Part shown: positions 16,886 through 26,440 of the stretch, in pieces
How the letters are laid out: the number at the start of each line of letters is the position of its first letter
Position numbering within the stretch: position 1 is the first letter of the stretch
From: Pedobacter sp.
GTDB taxonomy: Bacteria > Bacteroidota > Bacteroidia > Sphingobacteriales > Sphingobacteriaceae
Direction of reading: 5' to 3'
Assembly (NCBI GenBank): GCA_031119475.1
Contig: JAVHXV010000002.1
Location: 310,001 to 374,000, forward strand
Length of the DNA stretch: 64,000 nucleotides
Notes under the pieces: generated by a model
The model's input: the letters and a program-made list of their open reading frames with translations, nothing else
Told to the model about the DNA's origin: nothing
The model's database searches: none
Program-made: the position numbers and the translations under genes

Positions 16886-17776
16886 ATGATTTCGATAATC
16901 GTCTCATCGGTAAACCAGTCCCAACTGGCTGCGGTCCGTGCCAACGTAGCGGAAATCATTGGGGTGCCCTATGAGCTGATCGCCATTGACAACAGCAAGG
17001 GCGAGTGGGGCATTTGCGAGGTGTACAACCGGGGCGCTGCACAATCAAAATTTGATATTTTATGTTTCATGCATGAAGATGTCAAGATCAATACCATGAA
17101 TTGGGGAGGGAAAGTTGCCGATGCCTTTGTCCAACATCCTGGTTTTGGCCTGATCGGCATTGCCGGAAGCCAATACAAATCGCTCGCACCCTCAGGTTGG
17201 CATTGCTATGACATCGAGGCCCCAGACATTCAATATTATCAACTTGTACAGCACTTTAAATTTTCAGACCAAGAGCCATCGCTCGCCTATGCCAATCCAA
17301 GGGAACTAAAACTTGCCCGGGTAGGCTGTATTGATGGGGTATGGTTCTGTTGTACACGTGAAGCCTATTCAGCTTACCAATTTGATGAGCAGATGTTAAA
17401 GGGCTTTCATGGCTACGATCTCGATTTTTCAATGGGCATTAACCAGACCCATCAGGTTGGAGTTACTTTCGAGGTACTCATTGAACATTTTTCTGAAGGC
17501 AAATTTGATGAAAAATGGCTTCGTGAAATTCTTAAGGTCCACGCCAAATGGAGCAGGATGTTGCCCTTAAATATAGCCGGTTTACCAAAAGAACAGCTCC
17601 TTGTTGAGGAAAAAAGGGCTTTCAGAAATATCTTTAAAAGAATGATTTCCTCAGGTTTCAAGCCAAAAGAACTTTTTGCGGTGCTCAGGCACAGCATGGC
17701 GTCGCCATTGATGACCGTGGGATTGGCCACTAAACTCTATTTCTACATCGTAAAGCTAGTGCTTCGGAAACCGTAA
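16886..17776 (+). CDS. Glycosyltransferase, StrF-like GT-A fold
   Basis: The 296-residue product begins ISIIVSSVNQSQLAAVRANV and has CFMHEDVKI in place of a classic DxD, then GLIGIAGSQY and GVWFCCTREAY. This pattern fits the StrF-type (Glyco_tranf_2_5) branch of GT2-like enzymes, which transfer sugars in glycan or antibiotic pathways. It is coupled to the FkbM gene (2-bp gap). Its last 21 bp overlap the 3' end of the convergent glycosyltransferase gene. Confidence 0.82.
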   Translation: MISIIVSSVNQSQLAAVRANVAEIIGVPYELIAIDNSKGEWGICEVYNRGAAQSKFDILCFMHEDVKINTMNWGGKVADAFVQHPGFGLIGIAGSQYKSLAPSGWHCYDIEAPDIQYYQLVQHFKFSDQEPSLAYANPRELKLARVGCIDGVWFCCTREAYSAYQFDEQMLKGFHGYDLDFSMGINQTHQVGVTFEVLIEHFSEGKFDEKWLREILKVHAKWSRMLPLNIAGLPKEQLLVEEKRAFRNIFKRMISSGFKPKELFAVLRHSMASPLMTVGLATKLYFYIVKLVLRKP

Positions 17777-18532
17777 CCTGGACTGTTTCTTCATTTCGCG
17801 CTTGAATTTGAGCAGCCTGTTCAGGTAGGATAGATAGCTCCTGCCTTCCCACTTGTACTCATAGTAGAAGCGCTCCCTGGCGGTAATTTTCAATTGGGCT
17901 TCCTGGTCCAATGTTTTCAAGGTCTTGCTTTCCATATGGTCTACTATGGACGTGGTAACCAGCGCATGTTTGATGTGGTATTGCTCAAGAGTCTTGGCAT
18001 AATCGTTATCGGCATACCAAAAACTGAACTGTTCGTCCAATAGGCCTGTTTTTTTAAGGATGTCTCGCTTGAGGAATAGGCACCATCCCGTTACTTCCTT
18101 TCTTACTTCATAGCCAATATGGACGCCTGAATTTAAAGGTACGCCATACGGCGGATGGTGGATGGAACAAATTGGACTCGCACTATCAAGTGTTGGATCT
18201 TCCTCAAATGCCCTTAAGATTTCAGAAGCCCAGTTTTTATGGAAGATCAGGTCATTGTTGCAAAGGCAGATGTATGGATTGCCCGAATGTTTGATCCCAA
18301 TATTCATATAGCGATGGTAGCCAAACTTCTTGTTCGAATAAATCGTCTCTGAAGAGGGATATTGATAGGCCTTTAGGTCGTGATTTGATTCGATGACGAT
18401 CACGTTGAAACGAATTTTGGCCGGATCTTCTGATGCCATGAGCGATTCGATGCCGGCCAAAGTAGTCTGCTTCAGCATATCGTTTTTTGCATAGCTCAAA
18501 ATAATTACATCTATACCAATAGGGTTCTCCAT
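17756..18532 (-). CDS. Glycosyltransferase family 2
   Basis: This 258-residue GT-A protein has the N-terminal strand IDVIILSYAKNDMLKQTT, the metal-site region YICLCNNDLIFHKNW and a later WCLFLKRDILKKTGLLDEQFSFWYADNDYAKTL acceptor/base region typical of rhamnosyl- and related transferases. It is the last gene of a minus-strand block of three glycosyltransferases and an ABC exporter (22245 to 17756), with a 9-bp gap to the upstream gene. Donor and acceptor are unknown. Confidence 0.87.
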   Translation of the reverse strand: MENPIGIDVIILSYAKNDMLKQTTLAGIESLMASEDPAKIRFNVIVIESNHDLKAYQYPSSETIYSNKKFGYHRYMNIGIKHSGNPYICLCNNDLIFHKNWASEILRAFEEDPTLDSASPICSIHHPPYGVPLNSGVHIGYEVRKEVTGWCLFLKRDILKKTGLLDEQFSFWYADNDYAKTLEQYHIKHALVTTSIVDHMESKTLKTLDQEAQLKITARERFYYEYKWEGRSYLSYLNRLLKFKREMKKQSRLRFPKH

Positions 18533-18540
18533 ATCTAAAG

Positions 18541-19485
18541 TTAATACGATTTGCGTTTGATGTTCAGCGCTTTGATAAAGCTAGTATAAAAAACAGGAAA
18601 ATCCAGTTCCCTGAAAAAGTAGCGCCATTTTTTAAAGTTGACAAACGGTGTTTTTGCCATCAGCATCTTGAAGGTCTGCACCAAGAGCTTTTTATTTTTT
18701 TTGAAAAGGAGCGTTTTTTCAGCAGCGGTCAGATCGCCGCTTTCCTGCAGATACCTAGTAATGTTTTTTCGTAAAACCGCCTCGGCTTCGAACAATTTGT
18801 CGGTTTTTTGTGAAGCACTTGCCGCATGAACCCTTACATAGCCAATTGCAGCTTGGTCATCCAAAAAGGCAAAGCTGTAGTTTTTAATGGCGCACCTCAG
18901 CCAAAAATCCCAATCTTCCAAATGGCTCATCTGCTCATGGAACAGGCCAATTTCTTCAATCATCTTACGTTTAAAGAGCGGACTTTGGATCACAAACTGG
19001 TTACGCTCAATGAGCGGAGAAAGCACTGGAAATCCTTTTCCATGGATACGTGCCGTCTGGGCTTCATTTTTTAGGGAAAGATCTGTGAACTGGTGGTTGA
19101 AATGGCCACTTTCAAAATAACGCGTATCCGACAAGACCAAGTCAATTTCAGGATGCGATTCAAGGTATTCGACCTGATTTTTTAGTTTTTCTGGAGAAAG
19201 GAGGTCATCTGCATCCAAAAATTGGATAAACTCGCCACTGCACTGACGAAGGGCAGCATTCCTTGCAGCAGAAACGCCTTGGTTTTTTTGCTCGGTATAA
19301 TGGAAACGCTGATCGGCTGCAGCGTAGGCACGAACAATGGCTGCAGTACCATCTTCAGACCCATCGTCAACAATGAGTGCTTCCCAATGGGCATAGGATT
19401 GGTTCAACAGACAATCTAAAGTCTCACTGATCAAGTGGCCATATTTATAGGTCGGGATAATGATCGAGACTTTTTTATTTTCCAT
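18541..19485 (-). CDS. Glycosyltransferase family 2
   Basis: The 314-residue protein has a textbook GT2 N-terminal domain: VSIIIPTYKYGHLISETLDCLLNQ, LIVDDGSEDGT, the acceptor loop NQGVSAARNAAL and the DxD-type FIQFLDADDLLSPEK. The C-terminal third is Lys/Phe-rich and probably membrane-associated. It lies 18 bp after the next upstream glycosyltransferase gene. It probably adds a residue in O-antigen or capsule assembly. Confidence 0.92.
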   Translation of the reverse strand: MENKKVSIIIPTYKYGHLISETLDCLLNQSYAHWEALIVDDGSEDGTAAIVRAYAAADQRFHYTEQKNQGVSAARNAALRQCSGEFIQFLDADDLLSPEKLKNQVEYLESHPEIDLVLSDTRYFESGHFNHQFTDLSLKNEAQTARIHGKGFPVLSPLIERNQFVIQSPLFKRKMIEEIGLFHEQMSHLEDWDFWLRCAIKNYSFAFLDDQAAIGYVRVHAASASQKTDKLFEAEAVLRKNITRYLQESGDLTAAEKTLLFKKNKKLLVQTFKMLMAKTPFVNFKKWRYFFRELDFPVFYTSFIKALNIKRKSY

Positions 19486-19503
19486 GCCAGCTACAATTAA
19501 TGA

Positions 19504-20433
19504 TCAATTCCCTTTTAGTTTAGAGCCCCATAAGTGCTTGAATACGAAGTTGAGCTTGCTCAAGGTAGATTTTTTAGATAGGTAAAGCAGGCTTCCGAAA
19601 TGTGCAAACAAGAAGAACATCAGCCTTGGACATAAAAAGGAAGTCAACCTTTTGGCATATAGCCGATATAGTTTTTGAAGAAATCCGGGGTCGGCATTAT
19701 GGCCAAAATTGAGGAGTACCTCCAGCTCGTCCAAAGTCTTTTTAATTTTCGGCACCCCATGCAGTTCCTTTTTGGTTTCTTTCCTTTCCAATTTCAGGAT
19801 ATTCGTATCCGAACTTTCATGCTGGCGATAGTTGACCAGGCACTTGTCAATATAGCCAATGCTTCCCACGTTCGTCGCCACATAGGCCAACCAGCGATCA
19901 TGGAACAGGTTTTTTGGGAAAGGTAGTGCATAGGCTGTCAAAGCCTTCTTGAAAAGGCAGGCATGCCCTGATACACAATTGAAAAAAACGAAAGGCTTAA
20001 AATCATTGCCTGCATACATGTGCAGCAGGTCTGACATTTTTTTATGGAGTGGCTTGCCCGATTGGTCGATGAATGCCGAGTCGTGATAGATGAGCTGATG
20101 CCCATTGAGCTGTTCGACCATCATACTGATCTTTTTCAGATCCCAACGGTCATCCTGGTCAGCCAGTGCAATGTATTCGCCGTTGCAGAGGGTAATGGCC
20201 TTCTCAAAATTTTTGATGTAGCCCAAATTCTGTTCATTCTGGAAAACCTTGATAAACGGATAGCGGGCAGCATAGTCCTCCAACATGATCAGTGTGCTGT
20301 CTGAAGAGCGATCATCCACAACGATGATTTCCAGGTTAGGATAATCCTGTCCGACCAATGAATCGAGCTGCTCGGCCAAATACTTTTCGCCATTATAGGT
20401 GCAGAGTGCTATGGAGACGAGGGGGTGTACCAT
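19504..20433 (-). CDS. Glycosyltransferase family 2 (rhamnosyltransferase-like)
   Basis: The 309-residue protein shows VSIALCTYNGEKYLAEQLDSL, IIVVDDRSSDST, NLGYIKNFEKA and the metal motif IALADQDDRWDLKKI. The ADQDD form and the later HDRWLAYVA are common in WsaF/RgpB-like rhamnosyltransferases, so rhamnose transfer is plausible but unproven. The gene abuts the ABC exporter gene without any gap (stop and start adjacent), indicating translational coupling. Confidence 0.9.
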   Translation of the reverse strand: MVHPLVSIALCTYNGEKYLAEQLDSLVGQDYPNLEIIVVDDRSSDSTLIMLEDYAARYPFIKVFQNEQNLGYIKNFEKAITLCNGEYIALADQDDRWDLKKISMMVEQLNGHQLIYHDSAFIDQSGKPLHKKMSDLLHMYAGNDFKPFVFFNCVSGHACLFKKALTAYALPFPKNLFHDRWLAYVATNVGSIGYIDKCLVNYRQHESSDTNILKLERKETKKELHGVPKIKKTLDELEVLLNFGHNADPGFLQKLYRLYAKRLTSFLCPRLMFFLFAHFGSLLYLSKKSTLSKLNFVFKHLWGSKLKGN

Positions 20434-22245
20434 TTATTCACTAAAGGCTTGCATATCAATCAAACGGCGATAAAGGCCTTTTTGGGCCAAAAGTTCGCTA
20501 TGGTTTCCTTCTTCGACCACTTTGCCCTGGTCAATGACGATGATCTTATCGGCATGCTGAATGGTACTGAGGCGATGGGCAATTACAATGGAGGTCCTGT
20601 TTTTCATGAGGTTATTTAGTGCTTCCTGTACCAATTTTTCAGACTCGGTATCCAGTGCAGAAGTGGCTTCATCCAGGAGCATGATCGGCGGATTGGCCAA
20701 TACCGCCCTGGCGATACAGATCCTTTGCCGCTGTCCACCAGATAAACGGTTGCCACGGTCGCCCACTACAGATTGATAGCCATCGCTGGTATTGAGGATA
20801 AATTCATGCGCATTGGCAATTTTGGCCGCGGCTACTACTTCTTCTTCTGTCGCTTCTGGCTTTGCAAAGGCGATGTTGTTGTAAATGGTATCGTTAAATA
20901 AAAAAGATTCCTGGTTCACGGTCCCCATTTTTGAACGGATGCTTTCTACGGTCAGGTCTCGGTAATCCTGTCCATCAATCTTCACCGCGCCTTGCACAGG
21001 ATCGTGGAAACGAGGGACGAGATCCATCAAGGTGCTCTTTCCGCCGCCCGATGGACCGACCAGGGCAACGGTCTGCCCTTTAGGGATAACGATATTGATG
21101 TCATTTAAGACCTGTTTTTCGCCATAATAAAAGGAAACATTTTTAAAGGCGATTTCTTTTTCAAAATGATCAAGATCTTTGGCGTCGGGCTTATTCGTCA
21201 ATTGTGGCTGGGTATCGATCAGGTCGAGTACACGCTCACCTGCGGTAATGCCGGTATGGATGCCACTGAAGGAGTCCGTAATCGCTTTGATGGGCTGCAT
21301 CAATTGTGAGAAGGTAGCCAGGTAGACCACAAATTCAGCTGCTTTTAGATCGCCCTTTCCCGTCAGGATTTCCAATCCACCGTACAACAAGATAAAAACA
21401 ACGACCAGCACGCCCAAAGTTTGCGATACCGGCGAGGCCAGCTGTTGCCTGCGTACCATTTTACGGGTCAGGAACGAATAGAATTTATTTTCCTCATCGA
21501 ATTTGCTCTTTACCCTTTCTGAGGCATTAAAAGCTTTTACGATCTTGATCCCACTCAATGATTCGTCTAAAAATCCAATCATCTTCGCAAACGATTCGTG
21601 CGATAGGGTAGCTTGTTGTTTTAACCTTTTCACAATCTTACTGATGATAAACCCCGAAATCGGGATAACCAGCAAAGAAAAAATCGTCAGCTTAAAAGAG
21701 ATGGAAATCAGCACGCCAACAAAGAAAAGAAGCTGTACAGGTTCCTTAAAAACTACCTGTAGCGTATTGGTTACCGTAAACTGCACGATCTGCACATCAG
21801 ATGCCACTTTGGAAATGATATCGCCCTTGCGCTCGCTGTTGAAATAGCCGACATGCAGGTTCATCACGTTGTTAAAAACCGTTCGCCTAAGGTTGAGCAA
21901 GGTATGCACCCTCAGGTCTTCCATAAACCTTTGCGAAAAATACCTGAAGAAGTTGGAGAGAAAAACCGTGGATACAATGACGACACAGATTACTTTTAGC
22001 GCAAATACTTCATCATTTGCGATCACCCCGTTAATGTAATGGTTAAATCGGCCCAACAGATCCCAAGAATTTGGGACCTTGGTAATGTCTACGGTATTTC
22101 TTAAAAATAAAGCCTGCATCAAAGGCCCAAGCAGTGTAAATAGAAAGGTGTTAAAAACAATGGCAAACAACGTAGCGATGACATACGGGATGGCAAATTT
22201 TTCTATCGGCTTGGCAAAGGATAATAATCTGAAATAGGTCTTCAT
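20434..22245 (-). CDS. ABC transporter, fused permease and ATPase (MsbA/lipid exporter type)
   Basis: The 603-residue half-transporter has six N-terminal transmembrane segments (residues about 15-300) and a C-terminal ATPase with Walker A GPSGGGKST, signature LSGGQRQRICIAR and Walker B IMLLDEATSALD. The exporter works as a homodimer; MsbA-type members flip lipid A or lipid-linked glycans across the inner membrane. As first gene of the minus-strand glycosyltransferase operon it probably exports the lipid-linked product or core lipid made there. A TAACTTTG -7 element is 18 bp upstream. Confidence 0.92.
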   Translation of the reverse strand: MKTYFRLLSFAKPIEKFAIPYVIATLFAIVFNTFLFTLLGPLMQALFLRNTVDITKVPNSWDLLGRFNHYINGVIANDEVFALKVICVVIVSTVFLSNFFRYFSQRFMEDLRVHTLLNLRRTVFNNVMNLHVGYFNSERKGDIISKVASDVQIVQFTVTNTLQVVFKEPVQLLFFVGVLISISFKLTIFSLLVIPISGFIISKIVKRLKQQATLSHESFAKMIGFLDESLSGIKIVKAFNASERVKSKFDEENKFYSFLTRKMVRRQQLASPVSQTLGVLVVVFILLYGGLEILTGKGDLKAAEFVVYLATFSQLMQPIKAITDSFSGIHTGITAGERVLDLIDTQPQLTNKPDAKDLDHFEKEIAFKNVSFYYGEKQVLNDINIVIPKGQTVALVGPSGGGKSTLMDLVPRFHDPVQGAVKIDGQDYRDLTVESIRSKMGTVNQESFLFNDTIYNNIAFAKPEATEEEVVAAAKIANAHEFILNTSDGYQSVVGDRGNRLSGGQRQRICIARAVLANPPIMLLDEATSALDTESEKLVQEALNNLMKNRTSIVIAHRLSTIQHADKIIVIDQGKVVEEGNHSELLAQKGLYRRLIDMQAFSE

Positions 22246-22262
22246 TCAAAAAGTATAACAGA

Positions 22263-22270
22263 CAAAGTTA
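22263..22270 (-). promoter_or_regulatory. -7 element of the ABC/glycosyltransferase operon
   Basis: The minus strand reads TAACTTTG 18 bp before the ABC transporter start. No TTG box is visible at normal spacing. Confidence 0.5.
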
Positions 22271-22401
22271 CGGATTTGAATAGATAGATTATAGGATTGG
22301 CCTCAATGATGTGATTTTGAAGACCAAATACGACAGCTTCCATCTTCCATTCCAATAGCGACATAGCCAAGCTCATTTAACCCTACAACTGCTGTTTTTT
22401 A

Positions 22402-22535
22402 TTCGGGAATCCTTCGGGAAAACAGTACATTTCTTCGGGAATCCTTCGGGAAAATACGCACTTTCTTCGGGAAAGCTTCGGGAGTTGTTCGGGAAACGTT
22501 CGGGAACGCTTTGAAAAAGGTTCGGGGAATGCTCG
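22402..22535. repeat. Helically phased TTCGGGA array
   Basis: Eight exact TTCGGGA words start at 22402, 22413, 22434, 22445, 22466, 22477, 22488 and 22499, followed by TTCGGGG (22521) and CTCGGGT (about 22532). All intervals are 11, 21 or 22 bp, that is one or two steps of about 11 bp. The interval is not a multiple of three, so it is not a protein repeat. It occupies most of the 488-bp gap between the ABC gene and meaB. The rest of the gap holds two GAACCAGTCACG copies (about 22545 and 22568) and no visible gene. Confidence 0.85.
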
Positions 22536-22733
22536 GGTTCTTGCCGAACCAGTCACGACCGCTTTTCGAACCAGTCACGGAGCAATCTCGTACACTGACC
22601 GAATGCCACACGATAGTTTCTCGAAGCAATGGATGGGAAAGGAAAATTGTCCAGGCTGATAACATTGTGGCAGGTAAGAGAAGGATCAGGCCCATTAATC
22701 AAAAAAATATCTTTAATTTGTAACCATAGAACT

Positions 22734-23630
22734 ATGGATGCGGCAACACCAATTTTAAGGGCAATCGAACAGGGAAGTTTTAAAGTGTTGGCACGTGCCC
22801 TTACTTTGGTAGAAAATGATCTTGCATTATCATCGGAACTCTTACAGCAGCTAAAAATTGGTCCCACTTCGGTGATTGGGATCACGGGGCCTCCCGGAGC
22901 GGGCAAGAGTACGCTGATCAATTCGCTTGTCAGCCATCTCGTAGCGCAGGGCAAGAAGATAGCGATTTTGGCCGTCGACCCCACTTCTCCATTTAATTTT
23001 GGCTCGCTGTTGGGCGATCGGATCAGGATGGCGCAGCAGTTCAACAATCCGAATGTGTACATCAGGTCTATCGCCACACGCGGCGCACTTGGCGGCATCT
23101 CTGCAAAAACGCTGGAAATGATCGATGTGCTTAAAGCTGCCGAGTTTGACCTGATCATCGTAGAAACTGTGGGCGTGGGCCAATCTGAGGTTGAAATTGC
23201 TGGTCTGGCAGACCAAACGATTGTGGTATTGGTACCTGAGGCTGGCGATGAGATCCAGCACATCAAGTCGGGGCTGATGGAAATTGCGCAGGCATTTGTG
23301 GTGAACAAGGCAGACCGGGAAGGGGCAGATACTTTTGCCAACAACCTGAAGAAACTGGTGCGCGAAAACCATCAGCAGATCCCTGTCTTTAAAACGGTGG
23401 CCGATAAAAATGAAGGCGTTGCAGCCTTCGCAGAATGGCTATTGTCCCCACAGCTCTTAACCAATGAACGGAAAAAGTTCCTGATGGCAGAAAAGGCCTA
23501 TCGGCTCATCCAGCAGCAGCTGATGAAGGATATAGATAAAAAAAAGCTTCGCCAGGAAATCGATGAAGCCATTTCTGATCCATCGTTTAATGTTTATCGT
23601 TTTGCTTTGGGTTGGCTCAAGCGTTCATGA
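22734..23630 (+). CDS. meaB: MeaB/ArgK family G-protein chaperone
   Basis: MeaB-type GTPases protect and load B12-dependent acyl-CoA mutases such as methylmalonyl-CoA mutase. The 298-residue protein has Walker A GITGPPGAGKSTLINSLV, switch regions AVDPTSPFNFGSLLGDRIRM, the VETVGVGQSEVEIAG motif and NKADREGADTF. An upstream ATG at 22629 would add 35 non-family residues, so the MDAATPILRAIEQG start is preferred. No mutase gene is nearby. Its 3' end overlaps the convergent aminopeptidase gene by 14 bp. Confidence 0.92.
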   Translation: MDAATPILRAIEQGSFKVLARALTLVENDLALSSELLQQLKIGPTSVIGITGPPGAGKSTLINSLVSHLVAQGKKIAILAVDPTSPFNFGSLLGDRIRMAQQFNNPNVYIRSIATRGALGGISAKTLEMIDVLKAAEFDLIIVETVGVGQSEVEIAGLADQTIVVLVPEAGDEIQHIKSGLMEIAQAFVVNKADREGADTFANNLKKLVRENHQQIPVFKTVADKNEGVAAFAEWLLSPQLLTNERKKFLMAEKAYRLIQQQLMKDIDKKKLRQEIDEAISDPSFNVYRFALGWLKRS

Positions 23631-24906
23631 GCGCCTCTATTTCTTCGATCTCGATCGGAATATTGGCCATCAGGTCAACGTTTCCATCGGCAGTAATTAA
23701 AATATCATTTTCCAGCCTGATCCCGAAACCCTCTTCTGGGATATAGATGCCAGGTTCGCAGGTGAGGATGTTGCCTGCCGCAAAGGGTTCGTACCTGCTG
23801 GCAAAGTCGTGCACATCTATTCCGAGGTGATGGGAAGTGCCGTGCATAAAATACTTTTTATAGGCAGGATAGGATGCCGTCTGGTTTTTTACCTGTTCGG
23901 GGGTAATGAGCTTAAGTTGGAGGAGTTCTGCTGTCATGATTTCACCCACTTCATCGTGGTAACTGTTCCACACCGTTCCTTTGACCAACAGTTTTTTAGC
24001 GGCCTTCATCACGTTGAGTACCGCCTGATAGACCTCTTTTTGACGGGGCGTAAATCTTCCGTTTACCGGAATGGTGCGGGTAAGGTCTGCATTGTAGTTG
24101 GCATATTCGGCCCCAAAATCCATTAAGATCAGTTCTCCCGACCTGCAGGGCTGGTTGTTGTCGGTATAATGAAGGATGTTGGCATTATTGCCGGCAGCGA
24201 TAATCGGAGTATAGGCATGCCCTGTTGAAGCATTTCTGATGAACTCATGGATAATTTCTGCTTCGATCTCATATTCCATCACGCCAGGCCTTACAAATTT
24301 TAATACCCTCCGGAAAGCCGCATTGGTAATATCGCATGCCTTTTGCGTAAGCCCAATCTCAATAGACGATTTGATGGCGCGTAATTTTCGCATCAATGGG
24401 GCAGACCGCTCATATTTATGGAGCGGATATTTCTGGCGCATGGTTTCTATAAACCGCAGGTCGCGGTAGGGAACCGTATGTGCATACCTGTCATTTTCAT
24501 TTGTATTGAGGTAGATGAAGTCGGCATAATGTACAATGCTGTGCAAAATGTTGTCAAAATCTTCGAGCCAGTAGATGCTGGTCAGACCTGAAACGGCCGC
24601 GGCCTGGGCTTTCGTATACTTGTGGCCCTCCCAAACTTTGATGTGGTCGTTGGTCTGTCTTAAAAATAGGACTTCTCTGTATAGTGGATTAGGACAGTCG
24701 GGATAAATCAGCAAAATAGATTGTTCCTGATCTATTCCAGAAAGATAAAAAAGGTCAGGGTTCTGTTTAAAAAGATAATTCTGGTCGCCGCTTCTGGGAA
24801 ATTCGTCATTGGCATGAAATAAGGCCAATGCGTTGTTCGGAAGCAGTTTCTTAAAATTGGACCGGTTCAATTCAAATAATTCAGAAGCGATTTGCTGATA
24901 TTTCAT
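23617..24906 (-). CDS. Aminopeptidase P / Xaa-Pro aminopeptidase
   Basis: This M24B metallopeptidase removes the N-terminal residue before proline. It has an AMP_N domain (LNRSNFKKLLPNNALALFHAN) and a pita-bread catalytic domain with the dimetal ligands in LILMDFGAEYANYNADLTRTIPV (two Asp), MHGTSHHLGIDVHD (His), LTCEPGIYIPEE (Glu) and IRLENDILIT (Glu). The start at 24906 (MKYQQIASELFELNR, 429 residues) is preferred to 24942 because a -7 element occupies 24940-24947. Confidence 0.92.
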   Translation of the reverse strand: MKYQQIASELFELNRSNFKKLLPNNALALFHANDEFPRSGDQNYLFKQNPDLFYLSGIDQEQSILLIYPDCPNPLYREVLFLRQTNDHIKVWEGHKYTKAQAAAVSGLTSIYWLEDFDNILHSIVHYADFIYLNTNENDRYAHTVPYRDLRFIETMRQKYPLHKYERSAPLMRKLRAIKSSIEIGLTQKACDITNAAFRRVLKFVRPGVMEYEIEAEIIHEFIRNASTGHAYTPIIAAGNNANILHYTDNNQPCRSGELILMDFGAEYANYNADLTRTIPVNGRFTPRQKEVYQAVLNVMKAAKKLLVKGTVWNSYHDEVGEIMTAELLQLKLITPEQVKNQTASYPAYKKYFMHGTSHHLGIDVHDFASRYEPFAAGNILTCEPGIYIPEEGFGIRLENDILITADGNVDLMANIPIEIEEIEALMNA

Positions 24907-24939
24907 ATGCATCATTATCTTTAGTGCTGACGATTTTGC

Positions 24940-24947
24940 CAAATATA
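24940..24947 (-). promoter_or_regulatory. -7 element of the aminopeptidase gene
   Basis: The minus strand reads TATATTTG, implying a start site near 24934 and a 5' leader of about 28 nt. Confidence 0.55.
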
Positions 24948-24994
24948 ATAAAATCGGCTTTTTTTAAAAGTTTGGAACAGAGTTTGTGTAAGAG

Positions 24995-25024
24995 TTGGAG
25001 ATAATAAAAATTTGTTTAATTTTG
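24995..25024 (+). promoter_or_regulatory. Promoter of the OmpA-like gene
   Basis: TTG (24995-24997), 19 bp, TAATTTTG (25017-25024). It gives an AT-rich 5' leader of about 45 nt, as is common for highly expressed Bacteroidota genes. Confidence 0.75.
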
Positions 25025-25076
25025 TCTTACAAAAAATTTTACAATTACTATTTGTTTAACCTTAAAAAAGAAAATT

Positions 25077-26426
25077 ATGAATTATTCTACTTTAAAAAAG
25101 GGTGTAGTAGCCTCTCTAGTAGCTTTAATGGGAGTAACATCTCTCGCTAATGCTCAGGATGCTCCTGCAACTTCTTCTTCAGCGAAAGTTTTCGGTGGAA
25201 GAGCACAGTACAGAACATGGTCATTAGGAGTTAATGCTGGTGTTTTGGCTCCAGTTATTGTTACTGGTGGTACAGATGATTTTACCAACTGGGATGTGAA
25301 CTTAGGTTATGGCATCTCTTTGCGTAAACAATTGGGCCACGCATTCGGATTAGAAGGTAATATTTTCCGTGGAAAATTATCAGGTTCTAACGAAGATGCT
25401 GCTGGTGGTGCTAAAAACAACAGAAGAGATTTCGAAACTGATATCCAATATGCAGTTGATTTAAGAGGTGTTGTAAATGTTGCAACTGTTGATTTCTTGC
25501 GTCGTGAGAACTCAGTAAACTTCTTTGTAACCACTGGTTATGGTTTGATCGCTTTCAACCCTAAATACACTTTAGCAAACGGTACAGCTGTAGACAACAA
25601 AGGTAAATTTGGTGGTGCTGGCGAGAACAACGACTATATCAAACAAGCTTACATCCCTGTAGGTGGTGGTATCAAGTTCAAAGTTTCTGATCGCGTATCT
25701 TTCAACTTGGCTTATACCATGAACTTTGTTGATGGAGATAACCTTGATGCAACTTATGCAAACGGAACTTCTAAAGATAAATTCTCTTACGGATCAGCTG
25801 GTTTAGAATTCTCATTGGGTTCTAAAGCTAAACCTAACTTGGATTGGGTAAACCCAGTTGCCATGATGTATGATGAATTGAAAGATCCTACCTTGCGTCA
25901 AGAAGTTGAAGCATTGAAAAACCGTGTTTCTAACGTAGAAAAATCTGTTGAAGATTTGAAAAAAGATTCTGATGGTGACGGTGTTGCTGATCAGTTCGAT
26001 AAATGTGCTGGTACCCCAGCTGGAACTAAAGTTGATGGTTCAGGATGTCCACTTCCAGTACCAGCTCCAGTAACTCCAACTGCTCCAATGTCTTCAGTAA
26101 CTGGTTGGGAAACTATCCAATTCGATTTCAACAGTTCTGTACTTAAAACTGAATCATATCCAACTTTAGATAAATTATCTTCTACATTGCGTGAAAGCGG
26201 CAGTAAAGTAACCGTTAAAGGTTATGCTTCTAGCGAAGGTACAGCTGCATACAATTTGAAGTTGTCTAAAGACAGGGCAAATTCTGTTAAAACTTACTTA
26301 GTGAACTCAGGTGTTAACGCTAGTCAAGTAGCTAGCAAAGGTTATGGCGAAGCTAATCCAGTTGCTTCTAACGATACTGAAGAAGGTCGTATCCAAAACC
26401 GTCGCGTTGAGACTACAAGAAACTAA
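25077..26426 (+). CDS. OmpA-family outer membrane protein
   Basis: The 449-residue porin-like protein has a signal peptide (cleavage after ANA, about residue 26), an eight-stranded beta-barrel (about residues 40-260), a short coiled coil (LRQEVEALKNRVSNVEKSVEDLKK), a thrombospondin type-3 calcium repeat from residue 297 (DSDGDGVADQFDKC) and a C-terminal OmpA peptidoglycan-binding domain (IQFDFNSSVLK; NLKLSKDRANSVKTYL; EGRIQNRRVE). It tethers the outer membrane to the cell wall. Codon use is strongly biased to AT-ending codons (TTA, GTT, GCT), unlike the neighbours, which suggests very high expression. Confidence 0.95.
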   Translation: MNYSTLKKGVVASLVALMGVTSLANAQDAPATSSSAKVFGGRAQYRTWSLGVNAGVLAPVIVTGGTDDFTNWDVNLGYGISLRKQLGHAFGLEGNIFRGKLSGSNEDAAGGAKNNRRDFETDIQYAVDLRGVVNVATVDFLRRENSVNFFVTTGYGLIAFNPKYTLANGTAVDNKGKFGGAGENNDYIKQAYIPVGGGIKFKVSDRVSFNLAYTMNFVDGDNLDATYANGTSKDKFSYGSAGLEFSLGSKAKPNLDWVNPVAMMYDELKDPTLRQEVEALKNRVSNVEKSVEDLKKDSDGDGVADQFDKCAGTPAGTKVDGSGCPLPVPAPVTPTAPMSSVTGWETIQFDFNSSVLKTESYPTLDKLSSTLRESGSKVTVKGYASSEGTAAYNLKLSKDRANSVKTYLVNSGVNASQVASKGYGEANPVASNDTEEGRIQNRRVETTRN

Positions 26427-26440
26427 TCTTTCTTGAACGG

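Noticed and set aside
22402..22535. CRISPR array
   Set aside because: Units are 7 bp with 4-15 bp between them, far too short for repeats and spacers, and there are no cas genes.
22399..22695. 98-codon minus-strand ORF over the TTCGGGA array
   Set aside because: The 11-bp repeat step shifts frame at each copy and the frame overlaps the meaB leader.
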